Assembly (NCBI GenBank): GCA_021396245.1
Contig: WNYE01000017.1
Span: 186,001 to 250,000 of the forward strand
Direction: 5' to 3'
From: Sporothrix humicola
Taxonomy: Eukaryota; Ascomycota; Sordariomycetes; Ophiostomatales; Ophiostomataceae
DNA: 64,000 nucleotides
The position numbers were made by a program, and so were the translations under genes. This document shows positions 10,369-22,000 of this stretch, one piece after another. Each line of letters begins with the position of its first letter. Position 1 is the first letter of the stretch. A model generated the notes under the pieces. It saw nothing but the letters and a program-made list of their open reading frames with translations, was not told the origin of the DNA and did not search any database.

Positions 10369-13190
10369 GGAGGAGAGGCGGATGAAGGAGATGTATTTTG
10401 GTGCTAGTACGAAGTATCACTTGATGGGTTGATTTTATGCGTCTTCTTTTTGTTTTGACAAAAAATGGTTGGAGTCATACGGCGGTTCTGCGTTTCTTGC
10501 TCCAGGTTCTGGCTTGATTTATTGATTTATCTCGTTTTCAATTCTGTTTTCATATTCTCTATTATGGGCTTATATATCACAAACAATGACCATTTCAACT
10601 ACATGCCTTTCGAATTTTGACATGAAGACTGTATGAGGAGGAGGTGTAAAGATTGATTGCCTAGGGTGACTTAGAAATTACTGGCCAAACATAATCAAAA
10701 TGATACTGACAATACCTAAGATGCAATGCTACAAAAGTAAAATATGTGCGTGTATTACTCATATTTCTCTTGAATGGCAAGAGTAGCTACAACGGCCATA
10801 CTCGCGGGGAGATCACTTATTTAAGAGCATCTTGCGATATTCAGGCGTGGCATATTGATTATTACAGCCCTCACACCCACATCTTTATCTGTTCGACGTA
10901 CCAAATGTACTTACTATGGGACATGTAGATAAGATAAAAGACCGAGCAAGATCGCCCGTGTCCGTTCTCTGTCTCATTTAAATGTCCGGCTCCGTACATA
11001 CACCTCCGTGTGGGGGTCTTCGTTGTCTTTTGTCTTCGTTTGTTGTCCACATTTGTTGGGCTGAAGCAGGGGTTCCCGGAGACAGCGTCTTGGCGGTCGT
11101 ATTTCAGAGTCTAATTCAAAAAATCATCGTTGAGTTAACACGAGGAGGCGATCGGCGTTACTGGGGGAGTCATTTCGGCCGGCTTGCAGAAGTAAAATGA
11201 GATGGTGAGGAATACGATGTGGCAAGGGCTTGTTGGTGATCGTAGCGTCTGTGGCGTTCGTGATGTTCTTGTGTGTGCATTCTTTCAAGTTCATCATAAT
11301 TCATCATTCTCGTCCTGAAGTTCCCAAACTCAACACGGCTTTCTTGCCCTTGAATAACTGCTCGCTTTTTGCATTATTGAGGAATAACGTTGCCTGGTTA
11401 GAGTTATCATTGTGGCTGAGGCTGAGTCCCAAAGGCTTGTTCTGTTGGCTTGTTTGCTGACGATGCGCTAGCATTTGGAATACGTGGAATCGGGGTGTGC
11501 TGTCTGTGGTCGCGTTGGGTGAGAATCAAAATTTGCAGTGTTGCATTCCGCAACTTTAAGATCTTTGTAAGAGCAAACAAGTCAACGACAATTTTTACGT
11601 ACGGAAGATTCCGACTTAGAAAAATGCCGTCTTTCGGAACGCCACAGGTCCGAGTAAAGGATTGAGGAAAGAACGATGGGAGAGACAGCAAAAGAGGCTG
11701 AGATGCAGTTGCTGTATTTTTTTTTTTTTTTTTTTTTTTGGTGTTCGCTGCGTCTTCACTGGTGGGCTGCGCCTTCCTGGCCGTTGGGTGTCGCTCAATA
11801 CAAAGGCAGGCACGCAATACTGCTCCACCTGCGCCTGCCTTTTTTAACCTTTTAGGTGCCGTTCTGCAGGTACCATCCCGCCAATCATGTTGGTCGACCG
11901 TTTGGCCCTGCCCCGTTTTCCCCATGCAAAATTGCTATTTTGGGCAACAACTCACAAGCGTCTTCCAGTGTCACTCGTCACTGCCATTCGGGCCAGTGTA
12001 CCTCCGTATTCGTACATCGTATGCAGCTTTTGTCGCCTTCCTCTGTTGTCTGTTGGTCGCCTCCATTGTTCTTTCCTTCGGTGCATTTCGATCGCATTAT
12101 GCCCCTATTCTTCATTCTGCATCTCCCTCCTGCTGCATCCCTTGGCTTCTCCCACATTTTCTTTCATTCGTTTGCATTGTTGGTTTTGTGTGTCTTTTTA
12201 GTCCCCTCTTCATCGGCCTTCAGCCCCATGCGCCTTACTAGGCTTTCGGATCACACAGCCCGTTTACAAGTCAGATACTTGGGAATACTTGTCAGTCCAA
12301 CCAACATCGCCCTGATTGACTACGCAACCAGGCGATCGTCCAGGCAAACGAATACTCAATTTTAGCAGTTAGCGGGGCATCCATCACATCGTCTCCATCG
12401 TTTCCCAGGCTTCCAAATAGTCTTTGGACTATGACGATACGCTTTCGTGTGTCTTGCACCCCTCATCCCACCAGGACACTGACCAAGACATGGATTAATC
12501 TCCGTCGCCGACTCTAGCCCCTGGAGAATGAAGGCAAGACGAGAAGATGAACCAAAAAATACGACGACAAATGGAGAGAAGCGAGAAACAATACGCGAAA
12601 AGAAAATCAAATGGTGGAAAAGACAAGAAACGGAACGCCAAGAACCAGGGACTGGGACCGCAGAGTTGCAGGGACCCTGGATCTTGGGCTGGGGGCTGGA
12701 GAAACAACACAGAATCGACTGAGAACCAACGCAGAGCCAACTCTAAGCCGACGGCCCCCTAGCGACCCGATTACATGCAGATACTGGGTACTACGGCGGT
12801 ACAAAGTCTATTTTATTTTTATATCATCACTCAGCATCTGCACCAACGGCACAAGTGCCACACAGAAAAGCAAAGGAAAGAAAATAAGAAAAGGAGCCAC
12901 ACTCCCTGGCTGAGCTGACTATTTTTCGGCGATTTCCTTTTTCTCTCACGTCTTTGTGTGTTTGGCTTTTTTGTCGCCTTCAATATTGTCACTTCTCTTT
13001 TCCTATTCGCCTTCTTTTTCTTTTCCTTTTCTTTTGTCCACCATTTCCCTCTTTGTCTTCCTTCCACATCTCACTGCCACCGACTTCCCCGTTGTGTTAT
13101 GTACGACTTTCCCCTTTTGAGCTGCTCGTCTTTCGCCTCATAGCTTCATCCTTTGTTTTCTTCCTTCTCTTTCGATACTTCCCCTAAAAT
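10369..13190. other. Intergenic: cdc73 3' region and DUF7053-gene leader
   Basis: No gene seen in 2.8 kb. The left part (10380-10760) is A/T-rich, fitting a 3' region. A T23 run lies at 11717-11739. The right part, especially 12930-13185, is strongly pyrimidine-rich on + and leads directly into the next start, so it is likely a promoter and 5' leader. A motif TTTTTCGGCGATTT lies near 12920. Confidence 0.55.
11717..11739. repeat. Poly-T run (T23)
   Basis: Uninterrupted run of 23 T on the + strand in non-coding DNA upstream of the DUF7053 gene; length may be affected by sequencing. Confidence 0.8.
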
Positions 13191-15341
13191 ATGAAGTCGT
13201 CGACGGCCACTGACCGTCTATCCGCTCCAATGTCGAAACGAACAACCTTTACTTCCATCACCCCGCTGCCGCCGCACATTACCCGGGCCGCCATCGTCGA
13301 GTTTCTGCACAACTACGAAACCATGATCGATATCAACCCCCTCGTCACGGACCGCTACCGGATCCCACCACCAGCCGATGCCGACCCGGATGAGCTTCAC
13401 TGCGTGTGGTACCAGCTCACAGATGCCGTTGTGATGCCATGGTCCGGCTCTCAACCAACACCTGCCGATAATACGGCCGCCAAGCAAAAGTCTGGCAACG
13501 TTTCTTACACCTGCGCCTTCCACCCTCTTCCCGACGGCTTGCAGACACACTGCCGCGCCCCTCTGGGTGTCGATATTCGCGACCGCTGGACCGTCGGTGG
13601 CACAGAACCCGGCGAGCCCCGCCAACCTGTTGAGTTGGGCCTCGCTTCTCTTGGCGCACCGGCCACTGGCCTGTACCTCCGCGAAGACGTCGATCTGCGC
13701 TGCAACCGTTTGATGTCCGGCTTTGTCAAGAAGACACTGAAGAAGTCGCACGAGTCTGTCGTCCAGAAGCTCAACAGTGATCTGTCCAGTGCTGCGTCCG
13801 TAAAGAGCCCCGTCGAGCAGCGGGTGCGGAGCTCCAGCAACGGTAGCATCAAGGCCCAGCCCGCGATCAGCGTCATCACTTCCACCACACAAAAGCAGCG
13901 CCCAGTCTCCATGGGCTCACCTCTACACTCCCAGCGTCCGACGCCTTACCGTGTCTACCCCGGAAAGGAGCGGCCTTCGCCCCCAGTCCAGCAGCTGAAA
14001 TTGCAGTCTCCCACCGAATGGAAGCCACAGCAGCAGCAGCAGCAAGAACAACAACAGACCTTGCCTCGCACACGCGTGAGCCCCGAGCTTCCGTCATATC
14101 TCAGACCCCATAACCGCCAATACCAGCCACAGCAATCCCAACAGAAGCAGCCGATGCAGCCATACCGCCAGCACCAATACGCTCACTCCTACACTCACAA
14201 CTTGCCATCGCAGACATCCATGGCAGCACCAGCTCCGGCACCGCCCTCGATTACTCGTAAGGATATCCCATCCGCTCTGGCTATTGGCCCGCCGCCATCT
14301 GCCCAGCAACAGGCACGCCAGGCACAGCTACAGAACCAGCAGCAGTATCAGCAGAACCAGCGCCTCCTCCACCCATTTTTCCCTCAGGCCCACACGCAGT
14401 CACAGCCACAGCAGGTTCAACCAAAGGTCTCTAGCGAAAACATCCTCGTGGACATCTCGTCCCTGTCTCTGTCATCGTCGTCGTCGCCCGCCATGTCTTA
14501 TTCTTCTCTCCCGACACCTGAGCTGGTATCGTCTCCTGCTACCGTCGCCTCCACCCCGGCCCAGTCCCCGCCGCCTCAGATGCTGCCTAGCTCGCCCACC
14601 GTGCCTCTTGACCGCTTCAGAATGAGCGCGAGTCCCCTGACCCGTCTGCAGCTGCAGCTTCCCAAGGTTACGACCGACTTTAGCAATGGTGCCTCCAGCA
14701 ACATTGTTCAACAGGAGCCCACCTTTGCCGAAAAGGAGCAGAGACATTCTCTGTACCAGCAGCTTATGCCGCCCTTGGTCTTTAGCGCCCGCGAGGTGGT
14801 TGCCAGCGAGCCGCGCCGCAAGAGCACTGGACGTGACGTCAAGAGCTTTGGTAGGATTGGTGCCGGCTCTGGCATTTCTGGCCTTGACGACCTCCCTCTC
14901 CATGATCTGAGCCTGTGCCCCCAGCCGCTCCGTATCGGTGGCAACCGCCGCGCATCTGCCGAGCAGGTTCCTCAGACTCAGCAGGAGGTTTTCAAGCCAG
15001 TTGAGCCTGTGGCTCCTGTTCTTTCCGCTGCCCCTGTCCCTGTTGCGATTGTGCCTGCCACGCCTCTAGACTCTGCCCAGCCCGCTTCTACCACCACCAC
15101 TGGTTCTGCGGCAGACCCCATGGCCGGCTTCGAGTACCCCGCCATGAACCCCTACGAGTACAACGAGGACGACTACGAGGACATTTATGTTGACTCGCCC
15201 GTTATGACCATGGACGGCCGCGCCCAGAACAAGGGCCCTTACTCGCCCACCGTCTTTGCCGAAATGGACGGCAGTGCCTCCGCCTCTGTCATGCCCGAGT
15301 GGAAGAAGCGCAGACTTTATCTCGCCGGTGATCTTGACTAA
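13191..15341 (+). CDS. DUF7053-domain protein with Gln-rich disordered tail
   Basis: Single exon, 716 residues. The N-terminal domain (about residues 14-190: MSKRTTFTSITPLPPHITR, HNYETMIDINPLVTDRYRI, SYTCAFHPLPDGLQTHCRAP) has the look of the fungal DUF7053 family, whose biochemical role is unknown. I kept the ATG at 13191, which has A at -3. Homologs usually begin at the MSKRTTF motif (ATG at 13230), so the first 13 residues are uncertain. After residue 200 the protein is low-complexity: Gln tracts near residues 280-290, 305-325 and 365-385, then Pro/Ser-rich sequence. The C-terminus is acidic and Tyr-rich (YNEDDYEDIYVDS) and ends with a basic KKRRLYLAGDLD. No membrane segment or catalytic motif is visible. 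It points toward flbA (convergent). Confidence 0.85.
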   Translation: MKSSTATDRLSAPMSKRTTFTSITPLPPHITRAAIVEFLHNYETMIDINPLVTDRYRIPPPADADPDELHCVWYQLTDAVVMPWSGSQPTPADNTAAKQKSGNVSYTCAFHPLPDGLQTHCRAPLGVDIRDRWTVGGTEPGEPRQPVELGLASLGAPATGLYLREDVDLRCNRLMSGFVKKTLKKSHESVVQKLNSDLSSAASVKSPVEQRVRSSSNGSIKAQPAISVITSTTQKQRPVSMGSPLHSQRPTPYRVYPGKERPSPPVQQLKLQSPTEWKPQQQQQQEQQQTLPRTRVSPELPSYLRPHNRQYQPQQSQQKQPMQPYRQHQYAHSYTHNLPSQTSMAAPAPAPPSITRKDIPSALAIGPPPSAQQQARQAQLQNQQQYQQNQRLLHPFFPQAHTQSQPQQVQPKVSSENILVDISSLSLSSSSSPAMSYSSLPTPELVSSPATVASTPAQSPPPQMLPSSPTVPLDRFRMSASPLTRLQLQLPKVTTDFSNGASSNIVQQEPTFAEKEQRHSLYQQLMPPLVFSAREVVASEPRRKSTGRDVKSFGRIGAGSGISGLDDLPLHDLSLCPQPLRIGGNRRASAEQVPQTQQEVFKPVEPVAPVLSAAPVPVAIVPATPLDSAQPASTTTTGSAADPMAGFEYPAMNPYEYNEDDYEDIYVDSPVMTMDGRAQNKGPYSPTVFAEMDGSASASVMPEWKKRRLYLAGDLD

Positions 15342-16546
15342 ACGAGTGCGCTTGATTATGGTTTTTTTTCTTCTCACTGTTTTGATTTATACAATGTCTA
15401 ACAATATCTTCTGGTTTTTGCTTTTTGGCGTTGGGTACTCGGTGCATCAGCGATGGCAAAAATGATCTTTATATTAGAATTTGGACACACAAATATACCC
15501 CCTTTTGGAAGGCAAAATATAAAATGGTTACAATCAATCAATCTGATATACACTTTTCTAAATCACATGCTATAGAACTTAACTAGAATTTAAATATTTT
15601 GTATTGTTTTTGCTGAGATATGTTTTGTTTGTAACTTTCTCCTTCCTCCCCCAAAGTGATCTGATATATCAAAAACCCAGTGCTGGTTCAAAAAGGCTTT
15701 CAAAGGGTCAATGGAAAATATATGCCATTTGCGTTTTGATAAGCGGTAAAAAGCGTAAAACAAGACTTTGCTTTTGACTCCATTGTAGGGTATCTGAGCC
15801 AAAAAGAGAAGTCATGAAGAGTGAGAAAAGAGGATAACACAAAAAAGAAAAAAAGAAAAGGCCAACCAATAACGCAGACAAAAAAGGTAAGAGAGAAAGA
15901 AAGCCGTCCTTTTAATTTTTTTGTCTAATCCTTTCCCACCCCTCGAATGCAACACTCCAACTGTTTTTCACCTCCGGCTTCCTTCTTTCCATCCACTCGA
16001 AACCACCACACCCGCTATCATATAAGCCTCCTTCGCCCCTTTCTATGCTGGATATTCCGGTAAAAACGCCGCAGAGATAATTATGAGGGAAAATCAAAGA
16101 AAATGTGAGAGAAGAAAACAGGAAATAACCAGCCCTCCAAATAGGGTAGCCGCACACAGAACTCGAAACAGATAATAGATAGTGCAAAACTTGGTAACAA
16201 AAAGGCAAAAAGACGTCTCTATGCGGTAGAAAGCAAAAAAAAATAACGAATAAGAATGGCAACCATGTATATGCAAGCGAAATAAAAGAACAAAAGGAAG
16301 ATAAGAAAATATGAAAAAGAGAAAAAGGTGTCGGCCAAAATTAACGAAGCGACGCTGCTCGTGAGAGACAACACCGAGTAAACGGCAAGGAAACGAAGAA
16401 CGGCCGAAGGGTATAATTTATGTTGAAGACTTGGGATGATGAAAGACATGATCGCTATCTTTGAGTGTATGGGAAGATCGTAGAGACGGAGGCGGGCGTG
16501 ATGAGAGAGAGAAGGAGAAAAAGGTCGGAAATGAGGCGTAAAAATA
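15342..16546. other. Convergent 3' region between DUF7053 gene and flbA
   Basis: This holds the 3' ends of two convergent genes and no gene of its own that I can see. Positions 15460-15800 are A/T-rich. From 15830 onward the + strand is purine-rich, as expected for the flbA 3' untranslated region read from the - strand. Confidence 0.6.
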
Positions 16547-18992
16547 TTACTTGCGGTTCGAGCGGCTCTGGCTGCGTTCAGGGACACGGTTGGCGCCGAC
16601 GATGATGGCGTCAAAGTCGTAGTTGCGGAGCGTGTGCTCATACTTGGGATGGCGCAGGAACTTGGGCACCGAGTCGCTGGCCATCAGCTTGAAAACTGCG
16701 TTCTGTGCATCCTCGAACAGCGTGGTGACCTCGTGCAGGGTATCAATCATGGCAGTGTCTTGGCCAACAGCCTTGGTCATGCGAGTGGCCAGGTTGTTGC
16801 GCAGCTGGTGGTCGATGTTGAGCTCACAGGGCGAACCGGGGGCAAGGAATGCATTGTAGATGCCATAAGCCTGGGCCATGATCTCCTTAATGCCATCCAT
16901 AGTCGTCGTGCCAGGGTTCTTTTGCGCCAGACGAATCGACTGGCGGCAGTTACGGACAAAGTCGTCGACGTCGAGGTAGAAAGACAGGTTCTCTTCGCAG
17001 TGGGTTTCGCGCAGGTTCTCGCGGAACAGCAGACGCAGAGCAGCGTCGTTGAGGATCTTGTCCAGGCGCTGTGTGTTGGAGTCGCGGGCAATGCCGGGCC
17101 GCGGGGCCGCACCACCGTCGCTTTCAGAAGAGCGGCCGCGGGACGATGTGCCGTTGAAGAGGTCCTTGCCCTTGGCCGTCAGCTGAAAGATGGCAATCTT
17201 GGTGGGCTGGAACAGGTGCGCGCTGGGGACTTGGCTCTGGAAAACGCGGTCGTGCTGGATGGCCTCGATAAGACCGTACTCGGCGAACAACGACGCGATT
17301 TCACTAGCCTCGCGGCGGTCGACAGTCGTGCAGCAGTCCATCAGCCAATCAACGGCGGCCTTGCCGGTGAAAGTATCCTTGTACGTCTTTCCAGACACCT
17401 TGCGCTCGTTGGCTACCTTCACACCGGTCATACCGTCGCGGTAGTCGCTGAGAGAGTCGGCGTCGGCTGCGTTGACGCTCTGCTTCACGTTCAGGCCATT
17501 CACACCAATGAATCTGCGGAAGATGACCTCGATCGTGCCGCGGTCGCTAACCAGCTTGTCGGTCTGACTATCACGCTCGAGGCTAACGAGTTGAGATGTT
17601 GAGTGGCCAATGAGCTCGCCGACCTGCTTCTGCTGGATACCATTGCGGGAGCAGAAACGGTCAAGAATGGAAATGCCTTTTGGTGTCAATTGCCATACAG
17701 ATCCCTTCATAGTGTACACCTGTTGGTATTTGCCGTCGGCAGACTCAATAAAGCGGGCCTCGAGGAAACGTTGGCATATTGAGCGGGCCATGTCCTTGGC
17801 CATAGAGAAAGTAGTTGTGGTGGTCGTGGTCACGATGCGAGACGGATCCTTAGGGTCGGGCATGCGGTTCGACTGTGAGAACTTGAGCGAGCCCAAGTTG
17901 TTGATGGCATCTTCAGACAGGAATGTGTGCTCAACCTTGGTTAGGCGAACACGATGTGCAGACAATGGCAGCAGACTGACAATTAGTGTCGCAAACAAAT
18001 CCTTAAAGTCCTATTGAATAACGGTTAGTAACTCGGTACTCCAAAAAAAAAAAATAAGACACGAAAAATAAAGCCGAGACAAAATAGCGGGCTTTGTTTC
18101 CCGTTTAGGTGATAATTTTGTCTGGAATGTGAAGATGACCTACTTTTGTGAACGGCCGATCATCGTCGGTCATGCGCAGAAGGCGCGATGATGTTTGATG
18201 CATCTTGTTATCGGTGCGAGGGAGGCGGATGGGGAGAGGGAGAGTAGGGTCTGCCTGGTCGTACGGCTTCGCGTATGACTGGGAGAGCTTGCGCTGTGGC
18301 GGATCCGAGGCGTTACCTGTTTGGGGCGTGGTCTGGGATGCGTCGTCACTGCTCGTCACCGAAAGGATGCTTGGCGGCGGTACGGCGTCACTCTTATGTT
18401 CGTTGTTTTGACTCGAGTGTGGCGTCGATGCTGAAGAGGTCGATGCGTTGGTCGGCGAGCGGTCCAGCGAATAATACGTTGGAAACGTGGGCACAGCCGG
18501 GGAATCGCCACCAACAGAAAGACGGCCGATAGACTGTCTTGGGCGGATCTTCTGCTCGGCAGTGGACAATGCCGTTTGCGTGCGGTCAATGGCGGCCGTA
18601 GCAAACGCAAGTAAGGAACCGGAACGCGGTGACTTGGCAGTTGAAGGACCGGGCTGCACCGAAATAATAGACGGAGTCGTCGAGTGCTGGGCACGGTAAC
18701 CGGAGGCGGACGCAGTAACGCTCACGTTGGGGTTGGCGGCGAGCGTAGGAGCCTCGATATCGGCACCGTTGCTGGTATTATTGTTGTCTGGCGCGGTTCG
18801 CGGTATGACAAAATTGGTCGACGTCGAAAGACGGAACTTGGAGGTGAGGTCTCTGCGGGCGTCTCGTTCGCTGGCAAAGTTGCTCGGGACGGTCTTGGTG
18901 TTGCCGTTTGTCGATGTAGTTGTATTTGTGGTATTATTGATGTTTTCGGAAGAGTGAGGTTCAGAACGGGATGGGTGAGAGACAGCGGCCAT
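16547..18992 (-). CDS. flbA: FlbA-type regulator of G-protein signalling (RGS, two DEP domains)
   Basis: Two exons, 18144-18992 and 16547-18010, give 770 residues. The 133-nt intron runs from GTAGGT to CAATAG, with a TTACTAACC branch point, and the join reads DDRPFTKDFKDLFATL, a FlbA signature. Residues 1-270 are Ser/Thr/Asn-rich and probably disordered. DEP 1 lies at about 284-395, followed by the hallmark RMPDPKDPSRIVTTTTTTTF. DEP 2 lies at about 490-560 (TYKDTFTGKAAVDWLMDCC). The RGS domain is at about 600-740 (LRLLFRENLRETHCEENLSF, YNAFLAPGSPCELNIDH). FlbA speeds GTP hydrolysis on the G-alpha subunit FadA type, restraining vegetative growth and permitting conidiation (knowledge from Aspergillus; Neurospora and yeast Sst2 homologs). 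A TAG stop lies directly before the ATG in frame, so there is no unspliced N-terminal extension. The upstream side is an unusually long gene-free region. Confidence 0.93.
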
Positions 18993-19044
18993 CTAATAAA
19001 AGAGAAGGGAAAGGGGAAAGAAACAAGGAAGAGGCGAGTGTCAG
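18993..19044 (-). promoter_or_regulatory. Possible 3' splice site of a flbA leader intron
   Basis: Reading leftward on the - strand there is a TTTACTGACAC branch-point-like motif (19040-19044), then a long pyrimidine tract, then TTATTAG directly joined to the ATG. The branch-to-acceptor distance of about 45 nt is longer than is typical for fungi, so this is only a candidate. Confidence 0.3.
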
Positions 19045-22000
19045 TAAATAAGTGGAATTAATGCGAGAGGAAAAAGTGAGAGCGAAACGAGGGCAAAGGG
19101 CGAAAAGAGAAAAGAAAGAAGAGAGTGAGGAAAAGGAAATGGTGTGTGTGAGAGATGGGCGGGACGAAGTGGATGAGAGACCAGGGGGAGGCAACGAGGT
19201 GGGGTTTGACTAGAAAAAGACAGGAAACGACGAGTGACAAGAAGAACGAGGACAAGGAAGACGACGAAGGGAAAGAATGATCAAAGGAAGGAAGTCAAAA
19301 GGCAGGAACAAAAGAGGAAGGAAAGGGGGGCGGAACAACGTGGGAAAGAAGGCGTGGAACGAAAAGGTGGAAAAGAAGGTGGAAAGAAAGGATTGCGAAG
19401 GAAAATAGCACGGCAGTAGTGGTGTTCCGTCCTGTGTAGTGCCTTCCGCCTGACAAGGTAGAGGCGACCTGGGCGGCGGCGAGACGACAAAAGGAGAATA
19501 GGTTGCGACGACCAGCGACTAACAAGGCAAGCGGCCAAAGATACGGCGTGGCAAGCGTGGGAAGGTGCGAACGCCCCAAACGTCTGGACCAGCACTAAAA
19601 GACTAAAACGAGGAGGAAGGCGCGCGCTGTGGATAAGGATGCTCTTGCAGACTTTTTGCACGCTGCTGCACGAGCGCAATCTGCAACACTTCTTTCTGGC
19701 AGCGATGGGCCTGGTCTGGCCTGGCTGTTGAGAAAGCGACCCCATATCCTGTGCATTTCGTGTGCATTTGGCCCATTTGGCAGCCGCCATGACTCCTCAA
19801 TCTGGGTCGCAGTGCAACACAGCGTGCGCATTTTGGGGGGGTGGGTGTGTGGATGGCAGGGTGGATGGAGTGTGGAACGTGTTGCATGGCCCCCCTTGTA
19901 CCGGCTGACGTACAGGTACATGTACAGGTACTTGTGGATTTTGGCTGGGTTTGGATGGTGAAGAATTCGTCAAAGGGGGGAAGGCGCTAAGGTGGAGAAG
20001 AAGATAGCGAGGAGAGAAGCGGCCTGACTAGCCTTGTTTGCCCTGGCACTCCGTATTTCTCAGGCAACGGAGGGGAAATAAGGTGCAAATGCAAGCACTG
20101 TGAACAGTCACTGGGCTGTCACCACTAGCGCGGTGCTGATGCCGACCTTTGTGAGCACGCTGTGTCCAGCCAATTCCCGGGCCTAACTAAAAGTCGGGCC
20201 AAAACTCAGACAACGGCGGAAAATAAGCTGCCTTGTCTTTTGCCTCAGGACAAAGATAGCACCACGAGACGAGCGACACGGAGACAAGCCACGCATGGAT
20301 AAGATGGCCCAGGCCCAGCCTGCCCAATACCGTCCATAATGCGCCCAGGAATAAAATCTCCGTCGCGCCGAATGGCACCCATCGGACAACCAGAAACAAG
20401 ACAAGGAGGCTCATCTTCTACGAGACCGGCCATGGTCCATGATGTGATGCATCCTTCGATCGTTGCGAGCTGTCGCTTGTTGCCTGTCGCACATCTTTCG
20501 TCGCTTGCTCACCGCCTCGGCATCGCTGGGCAAGCAGGAAGCAGGGAAAGCAGGGAAATGCAGCAGAAATACATGCGCCGTCCGGCTGGGACGGGATTTC
20601 AGGGCCCACTTGGCCAGAACATCGGCATCTGCAGAGAAAGGAGGGGGAAAGAGTTGGCAAAGTGAAAAAAAAACGTGACGATCGGCCCCCAACACAACAC
20701 CTACAAGATGTCCAGAAAGCACTGCCGTCACAGGTGCCCGACGGGCGGGTGCCAGGAGGAAAGGAAGGCCGACAGGTCAGGGATGCCCGACCAGGGCCTG
20801 AATGGAAGGATTGCAAGAGGAAGGAAAACGCCCCAAAAAAAAGATAAATCGAACCGCGAAGAGCGATAACCGACTGCTCACACCACGCTAATGACGGCAG
20901 TCCCTGCCAGGCGGCGACGGTTTGAGGTGTCTTTGTCGGACGGTGTGTCCGGGGGATAAAACATCCAGGGAAAAGCTCAAGTAATGCTTCCAGGCACACT
21001 GTGTGCTCGAAGGAGCGGCGTCGTAAGATACGTCGGACAGTGTGCCTTAACAGCCATCATAAACGCGCATCCTGCCGTCGCCATTTGAATTTTTAAAGAA
21101 AATAAAAAATCAATTGACGAATCGGCCATTTCTGCGCTAGGACGACGGCCAACCGCAACGCGACGGCTCAGAACACATCCCGTCGTCTTGGGGCGGACAA
21201 GGCGAATCGGAAGAAATCTGGCGCCTGTTTCACGCTGCACATGGCAGACGAGGTGACGATGTGCAAAAGTGTCATGTGTGCGACGGGACTTGAAAGCGAT
21301 GAAGTGCAGTGTGATGAGAATGGTAATGGGTGATTGTGGTGGCGGCACTGTAGTGGTGCTGTGACAGCGCTGTGGTGCGCTGGATGACAGTGGACGACAG
21401 CGCAGTTCGGTACTTGGAAGTGCACAGCGCAAGTATCCGGTACAGCGGGGTACTTGTGCGAGCCTGTGGCAAGTGGAGCGGGTGACCTCGTGGAAAACAC
21501 GGTCTGAGGAGAGCGTGGCCGGCGAGATCTGCGCGTGGCTTTCAGGGATCTTCCCTCCCCCGGCCAGGCTGTTTTAGGACAAGTACCCCTGCAGGTCTGC
21601 AACCACGCCAGTCAAACTGCAAGAATGCTTCGACTCTGGCGCAGAGAAAGGCTCCACACCCCCATGTCGCACGCGTGCAGAATCATTCCGGAGCGGGCGA
21701 ACAGTGTGAGGGAACAATGGGGCCCAGGAAACGAGGAAATGCCCAGCGTCCATGAAAAGCCTCAAGAAGCCCAGAAAAAAATAGGAGCAAAAATTATGGG
21801 CGGGGACAGCGCGATGTCAGCACCAGCCACTGGCTGAAGAAAACTGCGACTGGAGACTTGCCAGACCGCAAGAGGCGAAACGCTCAAGTAGTCAAATAGC
21901 CTGCCGGGGCAAAAAGACGTAAGAGGAATAGGGCGGCGCAAAATGGTGCAGAATAGGCAAGAAAATACGGCAAAGAGGACAAGAGGAAAAACTGGGCGGG

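Noticed and set aside
16634..17602. 322-residue open frame on + over flbA
   Set aside because: Antisense shadow of the DEP/RGS coding region; no domain of its own.
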